Shown here: positions 10,123 through 19,525 of the stretch, in pieces | Layout of the letters: the number at the start of each line of letters is the position of its first letter | Position numbering within the stretch: the stretch's first letter is position 1 | Source: Deferrisomatales bacterium | GTDB lineage: Bacteria > Desulfobacterota > Deferrisomatia > Deferrisomatales > JARGFW01 | Length of the DNA stretch: 64,000 nt | Assembly: GCA_029211085.1 (NCBI GenBank) | Contig: JARGFW010000001.1 | Location: 1-64,000, forward strand | Direction: 5' to 3' | Translations under genes and position numbers: made by a program | Notes under the pieces: model-generated | Told to the model about the DNA's origin: nothing | Databases searched by the model: none | Seen by the model: only the letters and a program-made list of their open reading frames with translations

Positions 10123-12606
10123 CTACGTCCCCTGCTCGGGGGTCGGCGGCCGGGGTGGTGTGTCGTCCGGCCCGCCACGGGCATCCTTGTCCCTGCCCGG
10201 GGCGCCCTTCCCCCTCCGGCCCCCGTCGCGGTCGCGCAGGCGGCGGTCGATGCGGTTGAGGGCAGCCTCGACGAGACCGTTGACCGTACCCTTCTGCCCG
10301 GGTTTTCCGGCGGGCAGACCGGTGAGCACTTCCATGCCCTGGTCCACGTCGGCCACGGGGTAGATATGGAAGTCGCCGGCTGCCACGGCGTCCACCACCT
10401 CGGGGTGCAGCACCAGGTGTCGCACATTGGCCTCCGGGATGAGCACCCCCTGGCTGCCGGTGAGCCCCACCTCGCGGCAGACCCGGAAGAAACCCTCGAT
10501 CTTCTCGTTCACGCCGCCGATCGCCTGCACCTCGCCGATCTGGTTCATCGACCCGGTGACGGCGATGTCCTGGCGCAAGGGGATGTCGCCGAGCCGCGAC
10601 AACAGTGCGTAGAGTTCGGTGGAGGAAGCGCTGTCCCCGTCGATGCCGGAGTAGGATTGTTCGAACGCCACCGAGGCGGAGAACGCCAGGGGGCGCTTCT
10701 GGCCGAAACGGTTGCGCAGGAACCCGGTAAGGATCAGCACGCCCTTGTCGTGGGTGGAGCCGGAGAGGTTCGCCTCGCGCTCGATGTTGACGATTCCCGC
10801 CGAGCCCATGCCCAGGCTGGCGGTGACCCGGGAGGGTCGGCCGAACGCGTACTCCCCCATGGCCAGTACCGCGAGGCCGTTGACCTGGCCCACCTTGACC
10901 CCCGCCACGTCCAGCAGGATGGTGCCGTCGCGGATCAGCTCCCGCAACTTCTCCTCGACCCGGTTCCAGCGGAAGTACCGGTCCTCCAGGGCTTGCCGCA
11001 CGTGGGCCGCACCCACCACCGGGGCGTCTGCGTCGGCGGCGAAAAACCCGGCCTCGCGCACCAGGTCGTCCAGCTCCTCGAGGATTGCCGAGAGTTTCTG
11101 TTTGTGCTCCACCCGGCGGGCGCCGAAGCGCACCAGGTCGGCCACTGCTGCGCGGTCGAACGGAGGCATCCCCTCGCTGCCGGCGATGTGGGCGATGCGC
11201 TGGGCGTAGGCGAGCACGCCGTCGTCGTCCCGGTCGGTCTCGTACCCGAAGTCGGCCACCACCTTGAAAAGCTCGGCGACCTCTGGATCCCAGTAGCGCA
11301 GCATCTGAAACAGCAGGGGGGTGCCGTACACCACCACCCGGGTGTCCACCGGGATCGGTTCGGGCACCAGGCCCGCCACCGCGAAGAACGACAGCGGTTG
11401 GTAGTTGTCGACTGAGATCAGCCCGCTGCGCAGCACCCGCTTGAGGCTCTTCCACACCAGGGGCTCGGTGATCGCATCCTCCAGGTTGAACACCAGGAAA
11501 CCGCCGGAGGCCTGGAGGATCTTGCCCCCCTTGATGCGGGTGAAGTCGGTGACCAGCTTGCCGGTTTCGTCCACCACCCGCTCCACCGCGCCGAACAGGT
11601 TGCGGTAGGTGGGGCTCTCCTCCACCAGCACCGGCACGCTGTCGGTGTCGCCGTTGTCGACCACCACGTTGACTCGGTACTCCAGGAAACGGTCGACGCC
11701 CCGTACGCCCCCGGCCGCTTCGGACTCCTCGCTTTCCTCTCGAAACCGCTCCAGGACGTCCAGGGTGTGCTCGCGCAGTTCCTTCAGGTACTCCCCGACC
11801 CGCGGGTTGTCGTAGCCCGCGGCTATGGCTTCCACCAGGGGGTCGATGATGCGCCCGGCGTAGAGCCGCACCACCTCCTGCACCTCCTTGCCCATCTGCT
11901 CCACCAGGGTCTTCTGCTTCTTGAACATCTCGCGGGCTTCCTTGCCCAGGGCCTCCTGATTCTCCTCGAACGCCGCCTTCTCCTCGGCGGAGAGGGCTTC
12001 GTACTGGGCCGAGTCCTCGATCGGTTTGCTGTCGATCATCGGCACGAACAGCAGCTGGTTGTGGGGGGTGGGCTGGATGTGGAGGTTCTTCTCCGACGCC
12101 GAGGCCTCGAACGCCTCCTTGAGCGCCTTGCTCTTGGTTTCGTACTTCTTGGAGAGCACCTCCTTTTCGTGCTCGAAGGTCTCCTCGCGGAACGCCTCGG
12201 GGATGCGGCGGCGCAGCTCCGCCACCAGGTCGTCCATGTGCTTGCGCAGGCCCCGGGCCTGACCGGGCTCCAGGCGCACCGCCCGAGGCCGGTCGGGGTC
12301 CCGGAAGTTGAACAGGTAGGCCCAGTCGGGTGGGGTCGGCAGCTTCGGGCGGTGGCTCTTGACCAGGTCGCGCAGCAGGGCCTCCTTGCGGTTGCCGGTG
12401 AGCCCCACCACGAACACGTTGTAGCCGGGGGCGCGCATGCGCACCCCCAGGCGGATGGAGCGCAGGGCGCGCTCCTGGCCCAGGGGACTGCGCAGGGGGG
12501 CTACGTCGGCGGTGGTATCGAATCGAAACTGCCGGGGGTCGATGGCGGGGCCCAGTTCCTGCGCCCCCAGCTCCCGCGGCTGCGGCTGCGGCGTCTTGGG
12601 CGTCAT
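10123..12606 (-). CDS. Lon-like ATP-binding protease (AAA_32/LonB-type)
   Basis: Start MTPKTPQPQPRELGAQEL...; 'YNVFVVGLTGNRKEALLRDLVK', LRSGLISVDNYQPLSFFAVAGLVPEPIPVDTRVVVYG, and protease Ser region 'GIDGDSASSTELYALLSRLGDIPLRQDIAVTGSMNQIGEVQAIGGVNEKIEGFF'. Confidence 0.9.
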   Translation of the reverse strand: MTPKTPQPQPRELGAQELGPAIDPRQFRFDTTADVAPLRSPLGQERALRSIRLGVRMRAPGYNVFVVGLTGNRKEALLRDLVKSHRPKLPTPPDWAYLFNFRDPDRPRAVRLEPGQARGLRKHMDDLVAELRRRIPEAFREETFEHEKEVLSKKYETKSKALKEAFEASASEKNLHIQPTPHNQLLFVPMIDSKPIEDSAQYEALSAEEKAAFEENQEALGKEAREMFKKQKTLVEQMGKEVQEVVRLYAGRIIDPLVEAIAAGYDNPRVGEYLKELREHTLDVLERFREESEESEAAGGVRGVDRFLEYRVNVVVDNGDTDSVPVLVEESPTYRNLFGAVERVVDETGKLVTDFTRIKGGKILQASGGFLVFNLEDAITEPLVWKSLKRVLRSGLISVDNYQPLSFFAVAGLVPEPIPVDTRVVVYGTPLLFQMLRYWDPEVAELFKVVADFGYETDRDDDGVLAYAQRIAHIAGSEGMPPFDRAAVADLVRFGARRVEHKQKLSAILEELDDLVREAGFFAADADAPVVGAAHVRQALEDRYFRWNRVEEKLRELIRDGTILLDVAGVKVGQVNGLAVLAMGEYAFGRPSRVTASLGMGSAGIVNIEREANLSGSTHDKGVLILTGFLRNRFGQKRPLAFSASVAFEQSYSGIDGDSASSTELYALLSRLGDIPLRQDIAVTGSMNQIGEVQAIGGVNEKIEGFFRVCREVGLTGSQGVLIPEANVRHLVLHPEVVDAVAAGDFHIYPVADVDQGMEVLTGLPAGKPGQKGTVNGLVEAALNRIDRRLRDRDGGRRGKGAPGRDKDARGGPDDTPPRPPTPEQGT

Positions 12607-13010
12607 CTCATCCCTCCTGGCGAGCGGCGGGGAATCTCCACGGTGAGCACCCCGTCCGCGCACGTGGCCCGCAGCCCGGCGGCGTCGGCGTCGGCTGGCA
12701 GGCGCAGGGAGCGGGCGAAGCGGCCGTAGCGCAGCTCCTCCAGCAGACCCCGGGTGTGGGGGCCGCGGCCGCGGCGCTGGCGCTGCCCTTCGATGTGCAG
12801 CACCCCGGCCTGGGCCACGACGTTGACCTCCTCGGCAGGGACCCCGGGCAGCTCCAGCTCCACCCGATAGCGGTCCGGCTCGGCGGTCACGTCCACCGGC
12901 GGGCACAGGCACGCCACCGTTCGGGTGCCGCCCCAGGCGGTGTGCACCAGGTGGTCGAACAGTCGGTCGACTTCATACCGGAGGGAACCGGAAAACGGGT
13001 CGCGCTTCAT
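12603..13010 (-). CDS. Hsp20/alpha-crystallin family small heat-shock protein
   Basis: 'YRVELELPGVPAEEVNVVAQAGVLHIEGQRQRRGRG...FARSLRLPADADAAGLRATCADGVLTVEIPR'; ATGA overlap with the Lon-like gene. Confidence 0.87.
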   Translation of the reverse strand: MKRDPFSGSLRYEVDRLFDHLVHTAWGGTRTVACLCPPVDVTAEPDRYRVELELPGVPAEEVNVVAQAGVLHIEGQRQRRGRGPHTRGLLEELRYGRFARSLRLPADADAAGLRATCADGVLTVEIPRRSPGGMR

Positions 13011-13144
13011 GCGGATGCTCCTGAATCGAGTCACGGCTGCCTGGAAAACATAACCCCACCCATGGGGGGCGTCAAAAGACCTTCGGTGGCGGCTTGCCGC
13101 GCTCCGCGGCTTTCAGTAGGCTTCCGGGTACGCGAAGGAGGGCC

Positions 13145-14527
13145 ATGGGCACCTGGGAGATCTGGAGCATCATCGCCTCCCACCTGGGAGACATCCTCTC
13201 GGTGGGACTGGTGCTCGCCATCCTGTCCGGCAAGAAGGAGGCCCGGGCCACCCTGGGGTGGGTGCTGCTGGTGCTGTTCCTGCCCTACGTGGGCGCGTTG
13301 CTGTACCTGGTGTTCGGACGTCTGCCGTTTCCTTTCCCCGAGCGCAAACCTGCCGAGCCCCCCTACTGTCCCTTGCCCCCCGAGGGGCTCCCCCCCGCGA
13401 TGGAGCGCAGTGCCAAGCTGTTGGCCCAGAGCCCGGTGCCGTGCCGGACCCTGGAGTTGCTTCCCGGGGCGGCCCATAAGTATCGGGCCCTGGAGCGGGA
13501 TCTCGCCGGCGCCCGCCGCCGCATCCTGATGAGCTACTACGTGTTCCGTCACGACCGCACCGGTCGCCGCTTCCTGGACCTGCTGGCGCGCAAGGCGGCC
13601 GAGGGGGTGGAGGTGCGGCTGCTCTACGACGGCTGGGGAGCGTTCGGGCTGGGACTGCCCTGGGTGCTGCGGCCGTACCTGCGCAGCGGCCTGCTGGCGC
13701 GGCCGTTCCACCCGGTGTCGGACCCGATGCAGATGTCGCGCATCAACTTTCGCAACCACCGCAAGGTGGTGGTGGTCGACGGCGGAATCGCCTACACCGG
13801 CTCCATCAACATCGGCGACGAGTACCTGGGACGCCACCCCCGCTTCGGCATCTGGAAGGATGCCCATGCGCGGCTGGAGGGAGCGGCAGCCCAGGCCCTG
13901 GAGGAGGTGTTCCGGGCCGACTGGGTGCTGGCGGGTGGAGATGTATTCGACCCCAGCCCGCTGCCCGTGGAGCCCGGGCGAGAGTGGGTGCAGGTGATCT
14001 CGTCGGGGCCCAACGAGGGGGAGGACAGCGTGTTGCCGCTGTTGTTCGCCCAGTTCGCCGCCGCCCGGAACAGCATCGACATCCTCACCCCGTATCTGAT
14101 GCCGGACTACGGCTTGGTGACCGCCCTGCGCATCGCCGCCCGCCAGGGGGTGGCGGTGCGGATCTTGGTGCCAGGCAAGAGCAACCACCCCCTGGTGGCG
14201 GCCGCGGGGCGCTCCTACTACGAGGAGCTGCTGGAGGGCGGGGTGCAGATGTTCGAGCTGACCGGCGGCATGCTCCACGCCAAGGGGGTGCTGATCGACG
14301 GCCACTGGGCGATGGTGGGCTCCACCAACCTGGACAACCGGTCATTCCGCCTCAACTTCGAGATCAATCTGGCGACCTCCAGCGTGGCGTTCTGTACCGA
14401 CCTGGGCCGTCTGTTCGATAGCTGGCTCGGAGGGGCCCAACCGATCACCGCCTCAGCCTTGGCCGCCCGGCCCCTGAGCCGCCGCTTGGTGGAAGGGGCT
14501 TGCCGCACCCTGTCCCCCGTCCTGTAG
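13145..14527 (+). CDS. cls: Cardiolipin synthase (phospholipase D family)
   Basis: N-terminal TM pair, two HKD motifs ('NHRKVVVVDGGIAYTGSIN', 'LHAKGVLIDGHWAMVGSTNLDNRSF'). Confidence 0.92.
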   Translation: MGTWEIWSIIASHLGDILSVGLVLAILSGKKEARATLGWVLLVLFLPYVGALLYLVFGRLPFPFPERKPAEPPYCPLPPEGLPPAMERSAKLLAQSPVPCRTLELLPGAAHKYRALERDLAGARRRILMSYYVFRHDRTGRRFLDLLARKAAEGVEVRLLYDGWGAFGLGLPWVLRPYLRSGLLARPFHPVSDPMQMSRINFRNHRKVVVVDGGIAYTGSINIGDEYLGRHPRFGIWKDAHARLEGAAAQALEEVFRADWVLAGGDVFDPSPLPVEPGREWVQVISSGPNEGEDSVLPLLFAQFAAARNSIDILTPYLMPDYGLVTALRIAARQGVAVRILVPGKSNHPLVAAAGRSYYEELLEGGVQMFELTGGMLHAKGVLIDGHWAMVGSTNLDNRSFRLNFEINLATSSVAFCTDLGRLFDSWLGGAQPITASALAARPLSRRLVEGACRTLSPVL

Positions 14528-14591
14528 AATCGGTGGATGGAGGCTTTTCCCGAGAATCGTTTCTGCCACCCCGTCGAGAGGAAGATCCAAC

Positions 14592-15389
14592 ATGTTCCGA
14601 CGCTTTGCGCTGCTCGCTTTCGTGCCCACTGCCCTGCTGCTCACCCCGCGGGTCGTCCCCGCCTCGATGTCCCCGGGGTGCGCCGACAAGCCCTGCGCGG
14701 AGTGCCACACCCTGGACCGGGCCGAGGCGGAGAAACTGCTGCTGGGCCTCGTGGACCGCGTGGTGGCGGTGCGCAACGGCGCCGTACCGGGCTTCTATGA
14801 GCTGGATCTGGAGAAGGGCGGCCGCAAGCTGCCGGTGTACCTGCACTACTCCAAGCGCTACCTGGTCACCGGTGACGTGGTGGACCTCAAGACCCAGCAG
14901 AGCCTGACCAACGAGCGCATGATCGACCTCAACCGGGTGGACGTGGCTACCATCCCCCTGGACGACGCGGTGGTGATCGGCGACCCGAACGCGGCGGTGA
15001 AGATCATCGTGTTCGACGACCCGGAGTGCCCGTTTTGCCAGAAGATCCACCCGGAGATGAAGGCGGTGGTGGCGCAGCGCCCGGATGTGGCGTTCTGGAT
15101 CAAACTGCTGCCGTTGAAGATTCACCCCAACGCCCGCAAGAAAGCCGAGGCGATCATCTGCGCCAAATCAGCCCAGATGTTGGAGGACAGCCTGGCCGGC
15201 AAGGAGCTGCCCGAGCCATCCTGCGAAACCGATCAGGTCGACAAGAACGAACGGGAGGCGAGCCGCCTCGGGGTGCGCTCCACTCCCACCCTGATTCTCC
15301 CCGACGGCCGGGTGATGCCGGGCTATAAACCCGCCGCGAAGATCCTGGGGCTGCTTGCCGAGGGAAAGGGGGAGCAGGCGAAGAAGTAG
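14592..15389 (+). CDS. DsbC-like disulfide isomerase/thioredoxin-fold protein with N-terminal CxxCH motif
   Basis: Signal peptide; 'CADKPCAECHTL'; DsbC fold 'VKIIVFDDPECPFCQKIHPEMK... RLGVRSTPTLILPDGRVMPGYKP'. Confidence 0.85.
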   Translation: MFRRFALLAFVPTALLLTPRVVPASMSPGCADKPCAECHTLDRAEAEKLLLGLVDRVVAVRNGAVPGFYELDLEKGGRKLPVYLHYSKRYLVTGDVVDLKTQQSLTNERMIDLNRVDVATIPLDDAVVIGDPNAAVKIIVFDDPECPFCQKIHPEMKAVVAQRPDVAFWIKLLPLKIHPNARKKAEAIICAKSAQMLEDSLAGKELPEPSCETDQVDKNEREASRLGVRSTPTLILPDGRVMPGYKPAAKILGLLAEGKGEQAKK

Positions 15390-15393
15390 CTTT

Positions 15394-16284
15394 CTACCGC
15401 AGCTCCAGTTCCAGCCCCAACCAGAAATAGTCGGCGTCTTCGGGCCGCACCTCGACCTGCTGAAATGCGTCGGGCAGCTTCGGCACCAGCACCTGCATCG
15501 GCACTGCCGAGCGCTGGGACACCCGGGCGGGGATGCCCCCCTTCCAGGCGTGGCCGCGGCCGGCCACCACCGCCACGGTCATCCCCGGGTTCTCGTCCAG
15601 ATACGCCAACAGGTGGATCGCCATCACCGTGTCCCACAGGAGCTGGGCTTCGCAAAAGTTGGTGAACGCCGGCCCACCGGTGCCGTGCATGCCCATGGCC
15701 CGGCGGATGAAGGCTTCGTACTCCTCGTCCACCACGCACTGCACCGTCGGCACTTGCTGCAACTGCTCCGGGCCCAGGGAACCGAAGCCGCGGCGCGCCA
15801 CCTGCTGCACCAACTCCGGAGACAGGTTCAGACCCACCAGGGGAATGCGGTGCTCCCGGGCGTACAGCAACATGTCGCTGTAGAGTGCCCACGGAAAGTT
15901 CCAGTTGGCGTAGTACACCGATAAGAACTCCTCCAAGGGCAGCGTTCCCTCCACCCAGCGGTCCAGGGCCTGCTGATCGTCGGCCCGGAACATCTCCATC
16001 CCCACTGCCACCGGGTGGCCGGCCTCGTGCAGAGCGCGGATCACCGCGAGCTGGGCGCGGTGGTGGGCCGGCTGGTCGTGGAACTCCCCCAGGAACAGCA
16101 GCCGGGCCGCGGCCAGTGCCGGGAGGGCTTCGTCCAGCGCCAGTTCCCGACCGTCGGAGACCCGCAGCAAGCGCTCTGGCCCGGGGGCCGGTAGCCGCCG
16201 CCAGGTGATCGCGGCATGGATGGCCAACAGCGCCAGGCCCAGGGCCAAGGCGATGCGGGTGCGCCGGGTCAAGGGCTCAGCCAC
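15394..16284 (-). CDS. ChaN family (haem-binding, DUF399) protein
   Basis: 'LLFLGEFHDQPAHHRAQLAVIRALHEAGHPVAVGMEMFRADDQQALDRWVEG' typical ChaN signature. Confidence 0.85.
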   Translation of the reverse strand: MAEPLTRRTRIALALGLALLAIHAAITWRRLPAPGPERLLRVSDGRELALDEALPALAAARLLFLGEFHDQPAHHRAQLAVIRALHEAGHPVAVGMEMFRADDQQALDRWVEGTLPLEEFLSVYYANWNFPWALYSDMLLYAREHRIPLVGLNLSPELVQQVARRGFGSLGPEQLQQVPTVQCVVDEEYEAFIRRAMGMHGTGGPAFTNFCEAQLLWDTVMAIHLLAYLDENPGMTVAVVAGRGHAWKGGIPARVSQRSAVPMQVLVPKLPDAFQQVEVRPEDADYFWLGLELELR

Positions 16285-16436
16285 TGGCAGAGCCGGGCGA
16301 TACCCCAGGTGAGGCCATAGAACAGGGCTGTCCAGAACAGCACATGTCCGAGCTTGCCGAGGCGGGTCGCGGGTGCCCAGCGGCTGCCGCGGGGTTCCGT
16401 TGCCGCCGGATCGTTCTGCGGGAGCGGGCCGCTCAT
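16269..16436 (-). CDS. Small single-TM hypothetical protein (55 aa)
   Basis: MSGPLPQNDPAATEPRGSRWAPATRLGKLGHVLFWTALFYGLTWGIARLCQWLSP; ATGA overlap with the upstream kinase, overlaps the ChaN start. Confidence 0.5.
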   Translation of the reverse strand: MSGPLPQNDPAATEPRGSRWAPATRLGKLGHVLFWTALFYGLTWGIARLCQWLSP

Positions 16437-17377
16437 GGGTTTCCTTTGGGGATTGGGCTTGGCGAGTGCTCTTGGTCCACGGTCACCAGGGGCAGCTCCA
16501 GGGAGAACTCGGCGCCGCCCCCCGGGAGATTGCGGGCCGTCACCCCACCCCGGTGCAGGCTGGCCACTTCGCGGCAGATGAACAGGCCCAGACCGGCGCC
16601 GCGATCCTCGGAACGGCGCCGACGCCCCTGGGTAAGACGCTCGAACAGCTGCGGAAGGGCTTTGGGGTCGATGCCGGGGCCGGAGTCGCGCACCCGGAAG
16701 CACAACCGTCCCTCCTCGCGGCTCACCACCACCTCCACACGCCCCCCTTCAGGGGTAATGCGCACCGCGTTCTGCACCAGGTTGCCGAGGGCCTGGGCGA
16801 TGCGGTCCGGGTCGAACACCGCCGACACCGGGCAGCCCGGATCAACCCGGGACTCCAACGCGACTCCGCGCTGGCGGGCGGCTTCGCGCTGGAAGCTGAG
16901 CACGTCGCCCATAAACCCTTTTAGCTCCACGGCCGCGGGGCGAATGGACAGACGCCCCTCCTCCAGGCGTCGGGCGGTGCGCAGATCCTCCACCAGCCGG
17001 TTCATCTGCTGGGCCGCCTGGCGGATGCGATCCACATACTCCCGCTGCTTGTCGGCCAGGCCAAAGCGCTCGGCACTGAGTTGGAGCAACTGCACGAAGC
17101 CCTGGATCGCGACCAGTGGCGTGCGCAGATCGTGGGCCACGGTGCTGAGCAGCTCGTCCTTCTCCGCCTGCAGCTCGGTCAGGTGCTGGTGTCGCTGGCG
17201 CAGCGCCGCACCCAGTGCCCGCAGCCGCTCCGGACCCGGGATGGTCTGGGCCCCGGGAACACCCTCCCCCAGGGCCTCCTCCAGTTCCACCAGTGCCTGT
17301 AACCAATCGGTTTCGCCCACCTCGGACGCCCTCCTCGCCACCCCGGGGTTTCTGCCCTCCGCGGCCCACCCTAACAA
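16433..17377 (-). CDS. Soluble sensor histidine kinase
   Basis: 'ELLSTVAHDLRTPLVAIQGFVQLLQ' H-box, N/G boxes 'NLVQNAVRITPEGGRV', 'RVRDSGPGIDPKALPQLFERL', 'GAGLGLFICREV'; no obvious TM. Confidence 0.9.
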   Translation of the reverse strand: MLGWAAEGRNPGVARRASEVGETDWLQALVELEEALGEGVPGAQTIPGPERLRALGAALRQRHQHLTELQAEKDELLSTVAHDLRTPLVAIQGFVQLLQLSAERFGLADKQREYVDRIRQAAQQMNRLVEDLRTARRLEEGRLSIRPAAVELKGFMGDVLSFQREAARQRGVALESRVDPGCPVSAVFDPDRIAQALGNLVQNAVRITPEGGRVEVVVSREEGRLCFRVRDSGPGIDPKALPQLFERLTQGRRRRSEDRGAGLGLFICREVASLHRGGVTARNLPGGGAEFSLELPLVTVDQEHSPSPIPKGNP

Positions 17378-17497
17378 AGCCCGGGACTTTGTGAAGGGGA
17401 AAACAGCAGAGTGCCCCCGGGTGGCCCGGAACTGCTACACTCCCGGCCCGAGATCCACCCGCCAAGCGGTTTCGGCGGCAGCGACGGAAGGGGAAAG

Positions 17498-18991
17498 ATG
17501 GCCAAGATCTTGATGTTGCAGGGCACGGGGTCCGACGTGGGGAAAAGTATACTGGTGGCCGGCCTGTGCCGGGTGCTGCGCGACGACGGGGTGCGGGTCG
17601 CTCCGTTCAAGCCACAGAACATGGCGCTCAACTCGTACATCACCGCCGACGGTGGTGAGATGGGCCGGGCCCAGGTGGTGCAGGCCGAAGCCGCCGGGGT
17701 TGCCCCCCATGTGGACATGAACCCGGTGCTGCTCAAACCCACCACTGACGTGGGTGCCCAGGTGATCCTGCAGGGCCGGGTCCACGGCAACATGAAAGCC
17801 CTGGAGTACCACGCATTCAAGAAGATCGCCAGGGACACCGTCTTCGACAGCTTCCATCGCCTGGCCGGCCAGTACGACGTGGTGCTGGTGGAGGGGGCGG
17901 GGAGTCCGGCGGAGATCAACCTGCGTGAGGGAGACATCGCCAACATGGGCTTCGCCGTGGAGGCGGAGTGTCCGGTGCTGCTGGTAGGAGATATCAACAA
18001 GGGGGGGGTGTTCGCCTCCCTGGTGGGTACCCTGGAGCTGATTGCGCCGGAGGAGGCAGAACTGGTCAAGGGCTTCATCATCAACAAGTTCCGCGGCGAC
18101 GCCAGCCTGCTGGACTCGGCCTACCAGCAGATCAGCGCCCGCACCGGCAAGCCGTTTTTGGGCACCGTGCCGTGGTTCCGGGACATCTTTCTGCAGGAGG
18201 AGGACGGCATCCACACCGATGTGGTCGCTGCTCGCAGCGGCGGTCGCCAGGTGCGGGTTGCGGTGGTGGTGCCCAACCGTATCAGCAACTTCACCGACTT
18301 CGATCCGCTGATCGGCGAAGCGGGGGTGCATCTGGAGTTCGTACGCCCCCCCCAGGAGCTGGGCCCCGTCGACATCGTGATCCTGCCCGGATCGAAGAAC
18401 ACCATCGACGACCTGGACGCCCTACACGCCTCGGGCCTGGCTGCCGAGATCCTCGACGCCCGGCGGCGGGGAGCACTGGTGGTGGGGGTTTGCGGCGGCT
18501 ACCAGATGCTGGGCCGCCTGGTGCGCGACCCCCACCGGGTGGAGAGCTCCCGGGAAGAGACCCGCGGGCTGGGACTGTTGGATGTGGTCACGGTAATGGA
18601 ACCCGACAAGGTCACCACCCAGACCCGGGGCCGGGTGCAGCCCGGCGCATTGTCTTGGTGTCCCGCCGGCGAAGAGCTGGAAGGCTACGAGATCCACATG
18701 GGCCGCACCACCCTGGGCCCGGCGGCGCGGCCCCTGCTCACCCTGGAGCGCCGCTCCGGCGGGGAGCCACACCCCGACGGGGCGGTGAGCGACGACGGCC
18801 GTGTGCTGGGCACCTACTTGCACGGCCTGTTCGACAACGACGGCTTCCGCCACGCCCTGCTCGCCCCGTTTCGCGACCCGGGCGCCGTGACGGCATCGTT
18901 CGCCGAGCGCAAGGAGGGGGGCTACAACAAGTTGGCCGAGCTGCTCCGCGGCTGCCTTGACCTGGAAGGGATCTATCGGATCCTCGGGTAG
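17498..18991 (+). CDS. cobQ: Cobyric acid synthase
   Basis: 'MAKILMLQGTGSDVGKSILVAGLCRVLRDDGVRVAPFKPQNMALNSYIT'; GATase 'VVGVCGGYQMLG', C-terminal 'GTYLHGLFDNDGFR'. Confidence 0.95.
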   Translation: MAKILMLQGTGSDVGKSILVAGLCRVLRDDGVRVAPFKPQNMALNSYITADGGEMGRAQVVQAEAAGVAPHVDMNPVLLKPTTDVGAQVILQGRVHGNMKALEYHAFKKIARDTVFDSFHRLAGQYDVVLVEGAGSPAEINLREGDIANMGFAVEAECPVLLVGDINKGGVFASLVGTLELIAPEEAELVKGFIINKFRGDASLLDSAYQQISARTGKPFLGTVPWFRDIFLQEEDGIHTDVVAARSGGRQVRVAVVVPNRISNFTDFDPLIGEAGVHLEFVRPPQELGPVDIVILPGSKNTIDDLDALHASGLAAEILDARRRGALVVGVCGGYQMLGRLVRDPHRVESSREETRGLGLLDVVTVMEPDKVTTQTRGRVQPGALSWCPAGEELEGYEIHMGRTTLGPAARPLLTLERRSGGEPHPDGAVSDDGRVLGTYLHGLFDNDGFRHALLAPFRDPGAVTASFAERKEGGYNKLAELLRGCLDLEGIYRILG

Positions 18992-19036
18992 GCGTCGGGC
19001 ATCGACTTCACCGAATGCTTGGGGCAGGATAGGCCC

Positions 19037-19525
19037 ATGACTGAGACGCGGCAAAGGGGAGCGAGCCGGGGGATCGGAGGGGCCGGCGTTGGCAGCCCGG
19101 AGCCCGCTTTGCGCTGGGCGCGCAGGGGTCCGGTTGCGCCGGTACGCGGAGCGCGCCCCCGCCGCCGGGCCGGGCAAGCGTCGCCGGAGTTGCCAGAAGG
19201 GCGGGTGCATTGTCGGGCTTGCGGAGCTCCGATCACCTCCGAAGCCTATCTGTTGGCCGTGGAAGGACAAGAGGTGCACGACCGCACCAACCCCTTCGGC
19301 GTGGCGTTTACCTTTGGTTGCTTCACCGAAGCCCCGGGGGCGGAGCCGGTGGGAGAAGCGACGACCAGGCACAGCTGGTTCGCGGGGCAGGCCTGGCGAC
19401 TGGCCCTGTGCCGGGCCTGCGGCATCCACCTGGGCTGGCAGTTCGAAGGAGATGCTCCGGGGTTCTTCGGCTTGATCCTGGACCGTCTGACCACTTGCTG
19501 CAGCACGGCGGGGGAGGGCGCCTAG
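19037..19525 (+). CDS. CULT-domain (cereblon-like, thalidomide-binding fold) protein
   Basis: 'CRACGAPIT...HSWFAGQAWRLALCRACGIHLGWQFEG...FFGLILDRLT' retains the two CxxC Zn ligands and three cage Trp of human CRBN '[26 protein letters not shown]' and bacterial CULT proteins. ATG start chosen over TTG at 19019. Confidence 0.88.
   Translation: MTETRQRGASRGIGGAGVGSPEPALRWARRGPVAPVRGARPRRRAGQASPELPEGRVHCRACGAPITSEAYLLAVEGQEVHDRTNPFGVAFTFGCFTEAPGAEPVGEATTRHSWFAGQAWRLALCRACGIHLGWQFEGDAPGFFGLILDRLTTCCSTAGEGA

Noticed and set aside
10022-12729. Several long ORFs overlapping the Lon-like gene (10022..11455 -, 11767..12729 +)
   Set aside because: Arg/Gly/His-rich shadow frames of the real Lon-like CDS.
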